A stretch of DNA of 64,000 nucleotides from Desulfoferula sp040751985 (lineage in GTDB: Bacteria > Desulfobacterota > Desulfarculia > Desulfarculales > Desulfarculaceae), in the NCBI GenBank assembly GCA_040751985.1, contig JBFMFU010000082.1:1-64000 (forward strand). Direction: 5' to 3'. Below, one piece after another: positions 40,183 through 48,399 of this stretch; the stretch's first letter is position 1, and each line of letters starts with the position of its first letter. Made by a program: the position numbers and the translations under genes. Below the pieces are notes generated by a model. That model did not search any database, was not told the DNA's origin, and saw nothing but the letters and a program-made list of their open reading frames with translations.

Positions 40183-41258
40183 TGCGGCCTCTTGACGCCA
40201 GCGCGCCGCGGCGCATCCTGCTGCGGGCCACCAACTGGGTGGGCGACGCGGTGATGACCCTGCCCGCGCTGGAGGCCCTGCACACGAATTGTCCCCAGGC
40301 CGAGATCGAGGTGCTGGCCCGGCCCTGGGTGGCGGCGGTGTATGCGGCCGCGCCGGGGGTGAGCCGGGTGATCGCCTATGACAAGGCCGGCGCCCATGCC
40401 GGCCTGGCCGGCGGCTGGCGCCTGGCAGGGGAGCTGAGGGCCCGGCGCTATGACTGGGCGGTGCTTTTGCAGAACGCCCTGGAGGCGGCGCTCATCGCCT
40501 GGCTGGCCCGGATTCCGGTGCGCCTGGGGTACGCCACGGACGGCCGCGGCCTGCTCCTGACCCACGCTGCCGCGCGCAGCGCCCAGGTGCGGCGGGTGCA
40601 CGAGACCGCCTACTACCTGTATATTTTGCGCCAGGCCGGGCTCTTGGCCCAGGACCCGCCGGACACGGGCGTGCAGCCGGTGCTGCACCTGGCGCCCGCA
40701 GACGCGGCCTGGGCCCAGGATTTCCTGGCCCGGAAAGGCCTGGATCAGGCCCGGCTGCTGGGCCTGGCGCCGGGCGCGGCCTATGGCCCGGCCAAGCGCT
40801 GGCCGGCCGAGCGCTTCGCGGCCGCGGCCCAGGACCTGGCCCCGGAGTTCCAGGCCGTGCTGTTGTTCGGCAGCCAAGGCGAGGCCACCGACTGCGCGGC
40901 GGTGGCCGATGGCTTGGCTGGGCTGCCAACGGTCAACCTGGCCGGGGCCACCAGCCTGGGCCAGGCCCTGGCCCTGCTGGCCCGGCTGGGGCTGTTGATC
41001 AGCAACGACAGCGGCCTGATGCACGCGGCCGCGGCCCTGGGCGCGCCCACGGTGGCCGTGTTCGGCTCCACCAACCCCCGGACCACTGCGCCCCTGGGCC
41101 CGTGGGTGGCGCTGCTCAGGGCCGAGTTGGAGTGCAGCCCCTGTCTGGAGCCCGAGTGCCAGCGGGGGGACCTGGCCTGCTTCACGGCCATCGAGCCCGC
41201 GGACGTGGCGGCCGCGGCGCGGCAATTGCTGGCCCGCAAAGATCAGGAGAGTAAATGA
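40182..41258 (+). CDS. waaF: Lipopolysaccharide heptosyltransferase II
   Basis: Adds the second L-glycero-D-manno-heptose to the inner core. The 358-residue GT9 protein begins RILLRATNWVGDAVMTLPALEAL and contains GLAPGAAYGPAKRWPAERFAAAAQ, ISNDSGLMHAAAALGAPTVAVFGSTNPRTTAP and the ECSPCLEPECQRGD cysteine cluster typical of WaaF. It overlaps gmhB by 4 bases. Confidence 0.93.
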   Translation: MRPLDASAPRRILLRATNWVGDAVMTLPALEALHTNCPQAEIEVLARPWVAAVYAAAPGVSRVIAYDKAGAHAGLAGGWRLAGELRARRYDWAVLLQNALEAALIAWLARIPVRLGYATDGRGLLLTHAAARSAQVRRVHETAYYLYILRQAGLLAQDPPDTGVQPVLHLAPADAAWAQDFLARKGLDQARLLGLAPGAAYGPAKRWPAERFAAAAQDLAPEFQAVLLFGSQGEATDCAAVADGLAGLPTVNLAGATSLGQALALLARLGLLISNDSGLMHAAAALGAPTVAVFGSTNPRTTAPLGPWVALLRAELECSPCLEPECQRGDLACFTAIEPADVAAAARQLLARKDQESK

Positions 41259-41845
41259 TCCTCAAGCCCCGGCGGGCGGTGTTTCTGGACCGCGACGGCA
41301 CCATCAACCAGGAGGTGGGGCACGTGCGCTCGCCCGACCAGGTGCAGCTGATCCCAGGCGCGGCCCAGGCCATGGTGCGCCTGCGCCGTGCAGGCCTGGC
41401 CCTGGTGGTGGTGAGCAACCAGTCGGGCCTGGCCCGGGGGGTGCTCAACCAGGCTGACCTGGCCGCGGTGCAGGCCGAGCTAAAGCGCCAGCTGGCCCTG
41501 GCCGGGGCTTTCTGGGACGAGTTTTTCTTCTGCCCGCACCACCCCGAGGGCGTGGTGGAGGGCCTGGGCATGGTCTGCGACTGCCGCAAGCCCGAGCCGG
41601 GCCTGCTGCGGCGGGCGGCCGACCAGATGGCCCTTAGTCTGGAGGGCTCGTTCATGGTGGGCGACAGCCGGCGGGACGTGGCCTGCGGCAACGCCCTGGG
41701 CCTGACCAGTATCCTGGTGGAGAGCGGCCACGCCCTGGTGCCCGCGGCCTCGCCGGCCGAGGAGCCGGCCCTGGTGGCGCCGGACCTGGCCGCAGCCGCG
41801 GACTGGATTCTGGCGCGCCTGGCCGGGGAGGGCGGGGCGCTGTGA
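41255..41845 (+). CDS. gmhB: D-glycero-D-manno-heptose 1,7-bisphosphate 7-phosphatase
   Basis: Removes the 7-phosphate in ADP-heptose synthesis. The 196-residue HAD phosphatase has FLDRDGTINQEVGH (nucleophile Asp), the phosphate-binding VVSNQSGLARG, the zinc loop FCPHHPEG...CDCRKPEPG and MVGDSRRDVACGNALG. It lies between the two heptosyltransferases that use the product sugar. The kinase of this pathway is about 6.5 kb downstream. Confidence 0.95.
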   Translation: MILKPRRAVFLDRDGTINQEVGHVRSPDQVQLIPGAAQAMVRLRRAGLALVVVSNQSGLARGVLNQADLAAVQAELKRQLALAGAFWDEFFFCPHHPEGVVEGLGMVCDCRKPEPGLLRRAADQMALSLEGSFMVGDSRRDVACGNALGLTSILVESGHALVPAASPAEEPALVAPDLAAAADWILARLAGEGGAL

Positions 41846-42867
41846 AGGTGCTGATCGTCAAGCTCTCGGCCCTGGGCGACGTGGTGCAGAGCCTGCCCGT
41901 GGCCATGGCCATGCACCGCCAGAACCGCGAGGTGCAGGTGGACTGGCTGGTGGAGCAGCCCTCCCTGGGCCTGCTAAAAGGCCACCCGGCCCTGACCAGG
42001 GTTTTGGTCAGCCCCCGGCATGCGATTACCGACGGAGATGGCGAGCCGATACAAGAAGTTAAAGATTTTCTTAAAGTGTTGCGTGAAGTAAAATACGACG
42101 CGGTGATCGACTTGCAGGGCCTGATGAAAAGTGCTATTTTGGTGGCCCTGAGCCGGGGGCGGCGCAAGATAGGCTTCCGGGGCGGCAAGGAGTTCCTGGC
42201 GGCCTGGGCCTATAACGAGCGCCTGGAGCCCTATGACCCGGACCGGCCGGCCCTGCAGCGCTATCTGGACCTGCTGGGGCCCCTGGGCTTTGAGCAGCCG
42301 GCCAGGGTGGAGTTTGGTCTGGAGCCCAGCCAAGGGGAGCGGGAGAGGGCCGTGAGCCTGCTGGGCGGGGAGGGGGGAGGGCCCCTGGTGGTCCTGCACC
42401 CCATGGCCAAATGGGACTCCAAGCTCTGGCCCCTGCGCTACTGGGTGGACCTGGCCCAGTGCCTGGCCCGGAGCGACGCCCGCCTGGTCTTGACCGGCTC
42501 GGTCGACGACCAGGCCCTGGGGCGGCTCATCGTGCGGCGGGCCGGCCTGGGCGAGGGTTTGTTGGACCTGACCGGACGCACCGGGCTCAAGGAGCTGGCC
42601 GCCTTGCTCAGCCTGGCCCGGTTGGTGGTGTGCACCGACACCGGCGTGATGCACCTGGCCGCGGCCGTGGGGGCGCGGGTGCTGGCCCTGTTCGGACCCA
42701 CCGCGCCCTGGCGCACTGGGCCCTTTGGCAGCGGCCACCTGGTGCTGCGGGCCAACCTGGAGTGCAGCCCCTGCTTTGACCGGGACTGCCCAGAGCCCAT
42801 CTGCATGGAGAGGCTGGACCCGGCCCAGGTGGCGGCGGCAGCCTCTTCGCTTTTGGAGCAGACATGA
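41842..42867 (+). CDS. waaC: Lipopolysaccharide heptosyltransferase I
   Basis: Adds the first heptose to Kdo. The 341-residue GT9 protein begins KVLIVKLSALGDVVQSLPVAMAMH with DWLVEQPSLGLLKGHPAL, and continues VVLHPMAKWDSKLWPLRYWVDLA, CTDTGVMHLAAAVGARVLALFGPTAPWRTGP and a cysteine cluster ECSPCFDRDCPEPICM. GTG start, overlapping gmhB by 4 bases. A short AT-richer stretch near 42010-42130 stands out from the GC-rich surroundings. Confidence 0.9.
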   Translation: MKVLIVKLSALGDVVQSLPVAMAMHRQNREVQVDWLVEQPSLGLLKGHPALTRVLVSPRHAITDGDGEPIQEVKDFLKVLREVKYDAVIDLQGLMKSAILVALSRGRRKIGFRGGKEFLAAWAYNERLEPYDPDRPALQRYLDLLGPLGFEQPARVEFGLEPSQGERERAVSLLGGEGGGPLVVLHPMAKWDSKLWPLRYWVDLAQCLARSDARLVLTGSVDDQALGRLIVRRAGLGEGLLDLTGRTGLKELAALLSLARLVVCTDTGVMHLAAAVGARVLALFGPTAPWRTGPFGSGHLVLRANLECSPCFDRDCPEPICMERLDPAQVAAAASSLLEQT

Positions 42868-43823
42868 ACTTTCTGGTCACCGGCGCGGCCGGCTTCATCG
42901 GCTCCACGGTCTGCGAGCGGCTGCTGGAGCTGGGCCATCAGGTGCGGGGCATAGACTGCTTCACCGACTACTACCCCCGCCCACTCAAGGAGGCCAACCT
43001 GGAGGCCCTGCGCGGCCGGCCGGGGTTCGCCCTCATAGAGGCGGACATCATGGCCGTGGAGCCGGCCCGGCTCCTGGAAGGGGTGGAGGTGGTGGTCCAC
43101 CTGGCGGCCCAGGCCGGGGTGCGCCGCTCCTGGGGGGCCAACTTCGCCATCTACACCCACAACAATGTGCTCACCACCCAACGCCTGCTGGAGGCGGCCA
43201 AGGACCTGGGCCTGAGGCGCCTGGTCTACGCCAGCTCCTCCAGCGTCTACGGCGACACCCGCGACCTGCCCATGCGCGAAACCAGCGCCTGCTGGCCGGT
43301 GTCGCCCTACGGCGTGACCAAGTTGGCCGCCGAGCACCTCTGCGGCCTGTACCACAAGAACTTCGGCGTGGACACCGCCTCCCTGCGCTACTTCACGGTC
43401 TACGGCCCCCGCCAGCGGCCGGACATGGCCTTCCACCGCTTCATCCGGGCCCTCTTGGAGGGCACCACCATCCGCCTGTTTGGCGACGGCGGCCAGTCCA
43501 GAGACTTCACCTTCGTGGCCGACGTGGTGGAGGCCACGGTGGCCGCGGCCCTGGCCCCGGAGGCGGCCGGCGGGGTGTTCAACGTGGGCGGCGGCTCCCG
43601 GGTCAGCGTGAACCAGGTCATCGCCCTGCTGGAGGAGCTGACCGGCCGGCGGGCCTCGGTGGAGCGTCTGGAGGTGGCCAAGGGCGATGTGCGCGACACC
43701 GAGGCCGACACCAGCCGGGCCCGCCAGTTGCTGGGCTACCGGCCCCAAGTGGGGCTCAAGGAGGGCCTGGCCGCGGAGCTGGCCTGGGTAGAGCGCCGGC
43801 ACCAACTGCTCAAGGAGGTCTGA
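42864..43823 (+). CDS. NAD-dependent sugar epimerase/dehydratase (UDP-glucuronate epimerase-like)
   Basis: A 319-residue extended SDR enzyme acting on a nucleotide sugar. It has the cofactor loop VTGAAGFIGSTVCERL, GIDCFTDYYPRPLKEANLEAL (as in UDP-glucuronate 4-epimerases), the serine region YASSSSVYGDT and the catalytic SPYGVTKLAAEHL. SRDFTFVADVV and a C-terminal NVGGGSRVSVNQVI complete the fold. UDP-glucose dehydrogenase at 51690 could supply its substrate, leading to UDP-galacturonate for the core. Exact specificity cannot be set by eye. Confidence 0.85.
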   Translation: MNFLVTGAAGFIGSTVCERLLELGHQVRGIDCFTDYYPRPLKEANLEALRGRPGFALIEADIMAVEPARLLEGVEVVVHLAAQAGVRRSWGANFAIYTHNNVLTTQRLLEAAKDLGLRRLVYASSSSVYGDTRDLPMRETSACWPVSPYGVTKLAAEHLCGLYHKNFGVDTASLRYFTVYGPRQRPDMAFHRFIRALLEGTTIRLFGDGGQSRDFTFVADVVEATVAAALAPEAAGGVFNVGGGSRVSVNQVIALLEELTGRRASVERLEVAKGDVRDTEADTSRARQLLGYRPQVGLKEGLAAELAWVERRHQLLKEV

Positions 43824-43826
43824 AGC

Positions 43827-44000
43827 ATGGCTATCAGCCAAGACCTACTGGACCTGCTGGCCTGCCCCCAGTGCAAGCAGCCGGTGCAGCTGAGCCCGGA
43901 CGGGGCCTGGCTGGTCTGCGCCACCTGCCGCCTGCGCTACGAGATCAAGGACGACATCCCCATCATGCTGGTGGACGAGGCCCGGCCCCTGGAACCGTAG
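43827..44000 (+). CDS. Trm112/YcaR-family small zinc-ribbon protein
   Basis: A 57-residue protein: MAISQDLLDLLACPQCKQPVQLS, then LVCATCRLRYEIKDDIPIML. The two CxxC pairs form a zinc ribbon and the 'Y.I.D.IP.ML' ending is the family signature. The ATG has AAGGAGG 8 bases ahead. In bacteria such proteins are often beside lpxK or methyltransferases, with unclear function. Here it lies 3 bases after the epimerase gene and 1 base before a GT9 gene. Confidence 0.9.
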   Translation: MAISQDLLDLLACPQCKQPVQLSPDGAWLVCATCRLRYEIKDDIPIMLVDEARPLEP

Positions 44001-44001
44001 C

Positions 44002-45066
44002 GTGGCCGTGCCCCTGAACTTCACGCCCTGTCGGGCCCTGGTGATCAAGCTGGGGCACATCGGCGACGTGCTAGTGGCCACGCCCGTGATCACCGCCCTG
44101 GCCGAGGCCTGGCCCAAGCTGGAAATCACCGCCATCGTCAACGAAGGCACCGAGGCCATGCTGCGCCACAACCCCCTGCTCAAGGAGGTCATGGTGCTGC
44201 GGCGGCAACACGCCAACCGGGCCGCGGCCCTGGTCTGGCAGCTGGGCTTTCTGCACCGGGTGTTTCACGGCGGCTTTGACCTGGCCCTGGAGCTGTCCGG
44301 CGGGGACCGGGGCGCCTTCCTGGCCTGGCTGAGCCATGCCCGGATGCGGGTGGGCTTTAGGCCCAAGGAGCCCCACCTGCGCGCCAGGGCCTTTCACGTG
44401 CTGGCGCCCCTGTGGGACCCCTCCCAGCACATGGTGGATACCTTTCTGGGCCAGGCTCGGGCCCTGGGCCTTGAGCCCGCCGACACCCGCCTGCGCTTCT
44501 ACCCCGGCCGCGAGGCCCAGGCCCGGGCGGCCCAAATCCTGGCGGCGGCCGGCCTGGCCCCGGGCGGCTACGCCCTGGTGCACCCCACCTCCCGCTGGAT
44601 GTTCAAGACCTGGACCCCGGCCGGGGTGGCCGCGGTGATGCGTCACTTGGCCGGCCGCGGCCTGGGCCTGGTGCTCACTAGCGGGCCCGAGGAACGGGAG
44701 CTGGCCTGGGTGGATCAGCTGCGCCGGGAGCTGGGGGCCGAGGCGCCTTACCTGGATTTGGCCGGCCGCCTGGACCTGTACACCCTGGGCGCGCTCATCG
44801 CCGGGGCGCGGTTGTTCTTCGGCGTGGACAGCGCGCCCATGCACATGGCCGCGGCCCTGGGACGGCCGGTGTTGTGCATCTTCGGGCCCTCGGGCGAGGC
44901 CATGTGGGGGCCCTGGCAGGCTCGGTCCCAGGTGGTAGCGGGCGAGTGCCCGGAGCACCCCTGCGGCCGCGACGGCTGCCAGGGCAGCAAGATAAGCCGC
45001 TGCCTGACCGAGCTGGAGCCGGGGGTGGTCATCGCCGCGGCCGACCGGCTGCTGCGGGAGGCCTGA
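44002..45066 (+). CDS. GT9-family heptosyltransferase (WaaQ-like)
   Basis: A 354-residue GT9 enzyme for outer parts of the lipopolysaccharide core. It begins CRALVIKLGHIGDVLVATPVITAL. The C-terminal ADP-sugar site includes YALVHPTSRWMFKTWTPAGVAAV and FGVDSAPMHMAAALGRPVLCIFGPSGEAMWGPW, the 'SAPMHxAAA' version typical of heptosyltransferase III/WaaQ. A cysteine-rich end (ECPEHPCGRDGCQGSKISRC) is present. GTG start at 44002, 1 base after the Trm112-like gene. Confidence 0.87.
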   Translation: MAVPLNFTPCRALVIKLGHIGDVLVATPVITALAEAWPKLEITAIVNEGTEAMLRHNPLLKEVMVLRRQHANRAAALVWQLGFLHRVFHGGFDLALELSGGDRGAFLAWLSHARMRVGFRPKEPHLRARAFHVLAPLWDPSQHMVDTFLGQARALGLEPADTRLRFYPGREAQARAAQILAAAGLAPGGYALVHPTSRWMFKTWTPAGVAAVMRHLAGRGLGLVLTSGPEERELAWVDQLRRELGAEAPYLDLAGRLDLYTLGALIAGARLFFGVDSAPMHMAAALGRPVLCIFGPSGEAMWGPWQARSQVVAGECPEHPCGRDGCQGSKISRCLTELEPGVVIAAADRLLREA

Positions 45067-45068
45067 GC

Positions 45069-46163
45069 ATGCGCCTGGGGCTGGTGCGCTACAAGTATGA
45101 CCAGGGCGGCGGGGCCGAGCGCACCCTGGGTCTCTTGGCGCGGGGCCTGTTGGAGCGGGGGCACCAGGTGCACCTGGTCACCTCGGCCTGGCAAGGCGCC
45201 GCGCCGCCGGGGCTGCACCTGCACCTGACGCCGCCAGCCGGTCCGGCCCGCTGGGCACGGGCCGCGTTTCGGTGCGCCTCCGGCCTGGGCCTGGATGCCT
45301 GGCTGAGCCTGGAGCGGGTGCCGGGCAGCCCCCTGTTTCGGGCCGGCGACGGGGTGCATGCGGCCTGGCTGGCCCGGCGGGCGCCCTATGAGTCAGCCCT
45401 CAAGCGCCTGTCCTTGGGCCTGAACCCCAAGCACCGCAGCCTGCTGGAACTGGAGCGGCGCACCCTCACCGCGCCCCAGCTGCGCAGGGTGATCGCGGTC
45501 AGCCGCCTGGTGGCCCGCGAGCTGCAGGAGTACTACCGGGTGCCGGAGTATAAGATAAAGGTCATCTACAACGGCGTGGACGAGCAGATGCTGGCCCCGG
45601 CCCGGGAGGCCTGGCTGCGCCAGGACGCCCGCCGCGAGCTGGGCCTGGAGCCGGGACAGACGGCCCTGCTGTTCCTGGGCTCGGGCTGGGAGCGCAAGGG
45701 TCTGGCCTTTGCCCTGGCCGCCCTGGCCCAGGTGCCCGAGGCGTGGCTGCTGGTGGCGGGCCGGGACCGGCCCCAGCCCTGGCAGGCCCTGGCCCAGCGC
45801 CTGGGGGTGCAGCCGCGGGTGCGCTGGCTGGGCCTGCGCACGGACGTGGCCGCGCTCTTGGCCGGCTGCGACGCCCTGGTGCTGCCCAGCATCTACGACC
45901 CCTGCCCCAACTCGGCCCTGGAGGCGCTCTACGCCGGCCTGCCGGTGGTGACCACGGCCGCGGCCGGGGCCTCGGAGCTGATAGAGCCGGGGCTGAGCGG
46001 GGTGGTGGTCTCGCGGGCCGAGGCCGTTGAGGAGCTGGCCGCGGCCTGCCGCACGGCCCTGGGCCTGGCCCGTGGCTTCGCCCACCGGGTGCCCGGCCAG
46101 CAGGAGTGGCTGGGGCAGGTGGCGGCGCTGCTGGAGGAGGCGGCGGGCCTGGGCCGTGCCTAA
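45069..46163 (+). CDS. GT4-family glycosyltransferase (WaaG-like)
   Basis: A 364-residue GT-B glycosyltransferase probably adding the first hexose to the heptose core. It begins MRLGLVRYKYDQGGGAERTLGLLARGLLERGH and has the WaaG-type region RAGDGVHAAWLARR...SLGLNPKHRSLLELERRTL, VIAVSRLVARELQEYYRVPEYKIKVIYNGVD, and LVLPSIYDPCPNSALEALYAGLPVVTT (the E-x7-E nucleotide-sugar motif). This pattern is close to WaaG. The ATG lies 2 bases after the upstream stop. A 122-base gap follows. Confidence 0.87.
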   Translation: MRLGLVRYKYDQGGGAERTLGLLARGLLERGHQVHLVTSAWQGAAPPGLHLHLTPPAGPARWARAAFRCASGLGLDAWLSLERVPGSPLFRAGDGVHAAWLARRAPYESALKRLSLGLNPKHRSLLELERRTLTAPQLRRVIAVSRLVARELQEYYRVPEYKIKVIYNGVDEQMLAPAREAWLRQDARRELGLEPGQTALLFLGSGWERKGLAFALAALAQVPEAWLLVAGRDRPQPWQALAQRLGVQPRVRWLGLRTDVAALLAGCDALVLPSIYDPCPNSALEALYAGLPVVTTAAAGASELIEPGLSGVVVSRAEAVEELAAACRTALGLARGFAHRVPGQQEWLGQVAALLEEAAGLGRA

Positions 46164-46237
46164 GCGCCGGTGATATTGTATATTTTCTACAAGGCCTTGC
46201 CGCGGGCCCCTGACCGGCGGCCTTTAAGGTATGGGTG

Positions 46238-46257
46238 GCCGGCGCCGGGGCGCCGGC
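46238..46257 (+). other. Strong hairpin in the leader of the second late GT9 gene
   Basis: A perfect 9 bp inverted repeat (GCCGGCGCC, GG, GGCGCCGGC) lies 28 bases before the chosen ATG in a 122-base gap. No T run follows, so it is not a classic terminator. Just upstream TTGTA and TACAA (46176-46192) form a small 7-base-spaced dyad of unknown meaning. Confidence 0.4.
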
Positions 46258-46285
46258 AAAGCTGCTTGAAGCGGATAGCGACAAG

Positions 46286-47278
46286 ATGAGCCGACCGAGA
46301 GTCCTAGCCGCCTGCACCACCGCCATCGGCGACACCATGTTCTGCAGCCCGGCCCTGATCGCCCTGGGCCGGCGCTTTGAGGTGGACGTGCTGGTGCACC
46401 AGAACCGCCGCCCGCTGCTGGTGGAGAACCCCAACCTGCGCCGCCTGTACTCCTACCGCAACAACCCCCTGGCCCGGGCCTACCTGGGCGCGGTGCTGAG
46501 CAACCGCAGCTACGAGACTTTGGTGGTGTTGCACGCCAACGACGACCTGATGCGGCTCATGCCCCGCCTGCGCTACGAGCGGGCGGTGAACATCCAAGGC
46601 TGGCGCCGGCCGGACCTGCGCCTGGAAAGCCTGCCCCGCAGCCTCAAGGTGCACACCGTGGACGAGAGGCTGCGCCTGGCCCAGTGGACCGGGGCCGAGA
46701 TACAACCCCAGGACCGCTTCATGCGCATGTTCCTGCGGCCCGAGGAGAGCGAGCGCGGCGAGCGCTGGCTGCGCCAGCGGGGGCTGGGCCCCAACCAGCC
46801 GCGGGTGGGCATGGTGCTGGGGGCCTCGGCCATGTTCCGGCGCTGGCCCGCCGACCGCTTCGGCCAGGTGGCCGCCGGCCTGAGCGCACGCGGCGCGCAG
46901 GTGATCAGCATCGGCGACAGCCACGAGCTGGACCTGGCCCGCCAGGCCGAGAAGATGGCCGGCCAATCCTTCGCCCGCGGCTACAATCTGGGCCTGCGCC
47001 TCCTGGCCGCGGTGCTGTCGCGCCTGGACCTGTTGATCAGCAACGACACCGGCCCCCTGCACCTGGGCCAGGCCGTGGGCACGCCGGTGCTGGGCCTGTT
47101 CGGCCCCACCGACCCCATCCGGGTGGGCCCGCGGGGGCCCCGCGATCGGGTGCTCAAGGTGCCGCCCACCTGCGAGCCTTGCCTGGAGCGGGGCTGCAGA
47201 CACCCCATCTGCATGGAGCAGCTGGAGGCGGAGGCGGTGCTGCAGACGGCTTACGCCATGCTCAACATCACCCACTGA
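46286..47278 (+). CDS. GT9-family glycosyltransferase
   Basis: A 330-residue heptosyltransferase-like protein. The N-terminus RVLAACTTAIGDTMFCSPALIALGRRF is a variant of the GT9 'GDxxxxxP' loop. The C-terminal half has RVGMVLGASAMFRRWPADRFGQVAAGL and ISNDTGPLHLGQAVGTPVLGLFGPTDPIRVGPRGP, and ends with CEPCLERGCRHPICM. The start is uncertain: I took the ATG at 46286 (MSRPRVL), but a GTG at 46235 is open and neither has a clear ribosome site. Sugar specificity unknown; it may extend the outer core. Confidence 0.85.
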   Translation: MSRPRVLAACTTAIGDTMFCSPALIALGRRFEVDVLVHQNRRPLLVENPNLRRLYSYRNNPLARAYLGAVLSNRSYETLVVLHANDDLMRLMPRLRYERAVNIQGWRRPDLRLESLPRSLKVHTVDERLRLAQWTGAEIQPQDRFMRMFLRPEESERGERWLRQRGLGPNQPRVGMVLGASAMFRRWPADRFGQVAAGLSARGAQVISIGDSHELDLARQAEKMAGQSFARGYNLGLRLLAAVLSRLDLLISNDTGPLHLGQAVGTPVLGLFGPTDPIRVGPRGPRDRVLKVPPTCEPCLERGCRHPICMEQLEAEAVLQTAYAMLNITH

Positions 47279-47286
47279 GGCCCGTC

Positions 47287-48399
47287 TTGGTTCTCTTGCC
47301 GGCCATATACAACCTGGCGCTCTTGGGGCGGCTGCGCGATGCCCCCGGCCCCTTCGACCCTAAGGCGGTGCACAAAATCCTGGTGGTGCGCAACGACAAC
47401 ATCGGCGACGTGCTCTGCACCACGCCGGCCCTGGACGCCCTGCGCGCCGCCTTTCCCCAGGCCCACATCGCGGCCCTGGTCTGCAGCCTGACCCAGGAGG
47501 TCATCGAGGGGCACCGGGCCCTGGACGAGCTTTTCGTCTACCCCAAGGCCAAGCACCGCCAGTACGGGGCCGTGGAGTCCTATTGCCGCCTGCTGGCCGT
47601 GCTCCGACGCATCCGCCGCCGGCGCTTCGACCTGGCCATCTGCCCCCGAGACAGCTTCTCCAGCTCCCAGGCCTGGCTGGCCTACGCCTCGGGGGCCCGC
47701 TGGCGGCTGGGACCCCGGGCCCAGGGCGCCAAGCAGCGCTGGGGTTTTTTCTACAACCTGCCGGCCGAGTGGCCCCCCCGGGACCAGCACGAGGTGCTGC
47801 GCTGCTTCCACCTGCTGAGCCACATCGGCCTTGACAGCCCGGATAAAAGGCTATATCTCAAAGTACCTGACGAGTCCCGGGCCAAGGTGTCAGAATTCCT
47901 GGCCAGTTGCGGACTGGACTCTGAGCCGGGGCCAGTGGTGCTCAACATCACCCGCTGGGCCTACCGGCCCGAGTGCTCCTGGCCCGAGGGCAAGTACCGA
48001 GCCCTGGCCCAGGCCTTGGCCGGGCGGCCGGGGAGGGTGGTGGTGACCCACGCCCCAGGCGACCGCGCCTGGGTGGAGGGGATTCTGGCGGGCCTGCAGC
48101 CGGCGGTGCCCACCTTCTGCTCCCCCAGCCTCAAAGACTTCGCGGCCTGCCTGGCCCGGGCCCGAGCCGTCATCAGCGCCGAGGGCGGGCCCATGCATTT
48201 GGTGGCGGCAATGAACAAGCCCCTGGTGGTAATGTGGTCCAGCACGCCGCTGTCGGTGTGGCGGCCCTGGGGCATACCCTGCCAGGTGCTGGGGGCCACC
48301 GGGCCCATCGAAGGCATTAGCGTAGAGGAGGTGCTCGCGGCCCTGGACCGGCTGCCGGCCTCGGGCGGCTCGCAGGACAACGCGGGGCAGGTGTCATGA
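47287..48399 (+). CDS. GT9-family glycosyltransferase
   Basis: A 370-residue GT9 protein beginning LVLLPAIYNLALLGRLRDA, with KILVVRNDNIGDVLCTTPALDALRAAFPQ, the substrate loop around ICPRDSFSSSQAWLAYASGARWRLGPR, VVLNITRWAYRPECSWPEGKYRAL, and ISAEGGPMHLVAAMNKPLVVMWSSTPLSVW. The last motif replaces the usual SNDTGPMH and 'FG' residues, so this is a divergent member. TTG start at 47287 with GAGG ahead, 8 bases after the previous stop. It overlaps the heptose kinase gene by 4 bases. Confidence 0.82.
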   Translation: MVLLPAIYNLALLGRLRDAPGPFDPKAVHKILVVRNDNIGDVLCTTPALDALRAAFPQAHIAALVCSLTQEVIEGHRALDELFVYPKAKHRQYGAVESYCRLLAVLRRIRRRRFDLAICPRDSFSSSQAWLAYASGARWRLGPRAQGAKQRWGFFYNLPAEWPPRDQHEVLRCFHLLSHIGLDSPDKRLYLKVPDESRAKVSEFLASCGLDSEPGPVVLNITRWAYRPECSWPEGKYRALAQALAGRPGRVVVTHAPGDRAWVEGILAGLQPAVPTFCSPSLKDFAACLARARAVISAEGGPMHLVAAMNKPLVVMWSSTPLSVWRPWGIPCQVLGATGPIEGISVEEVLAALDRLPASGGSQDNAGQVS

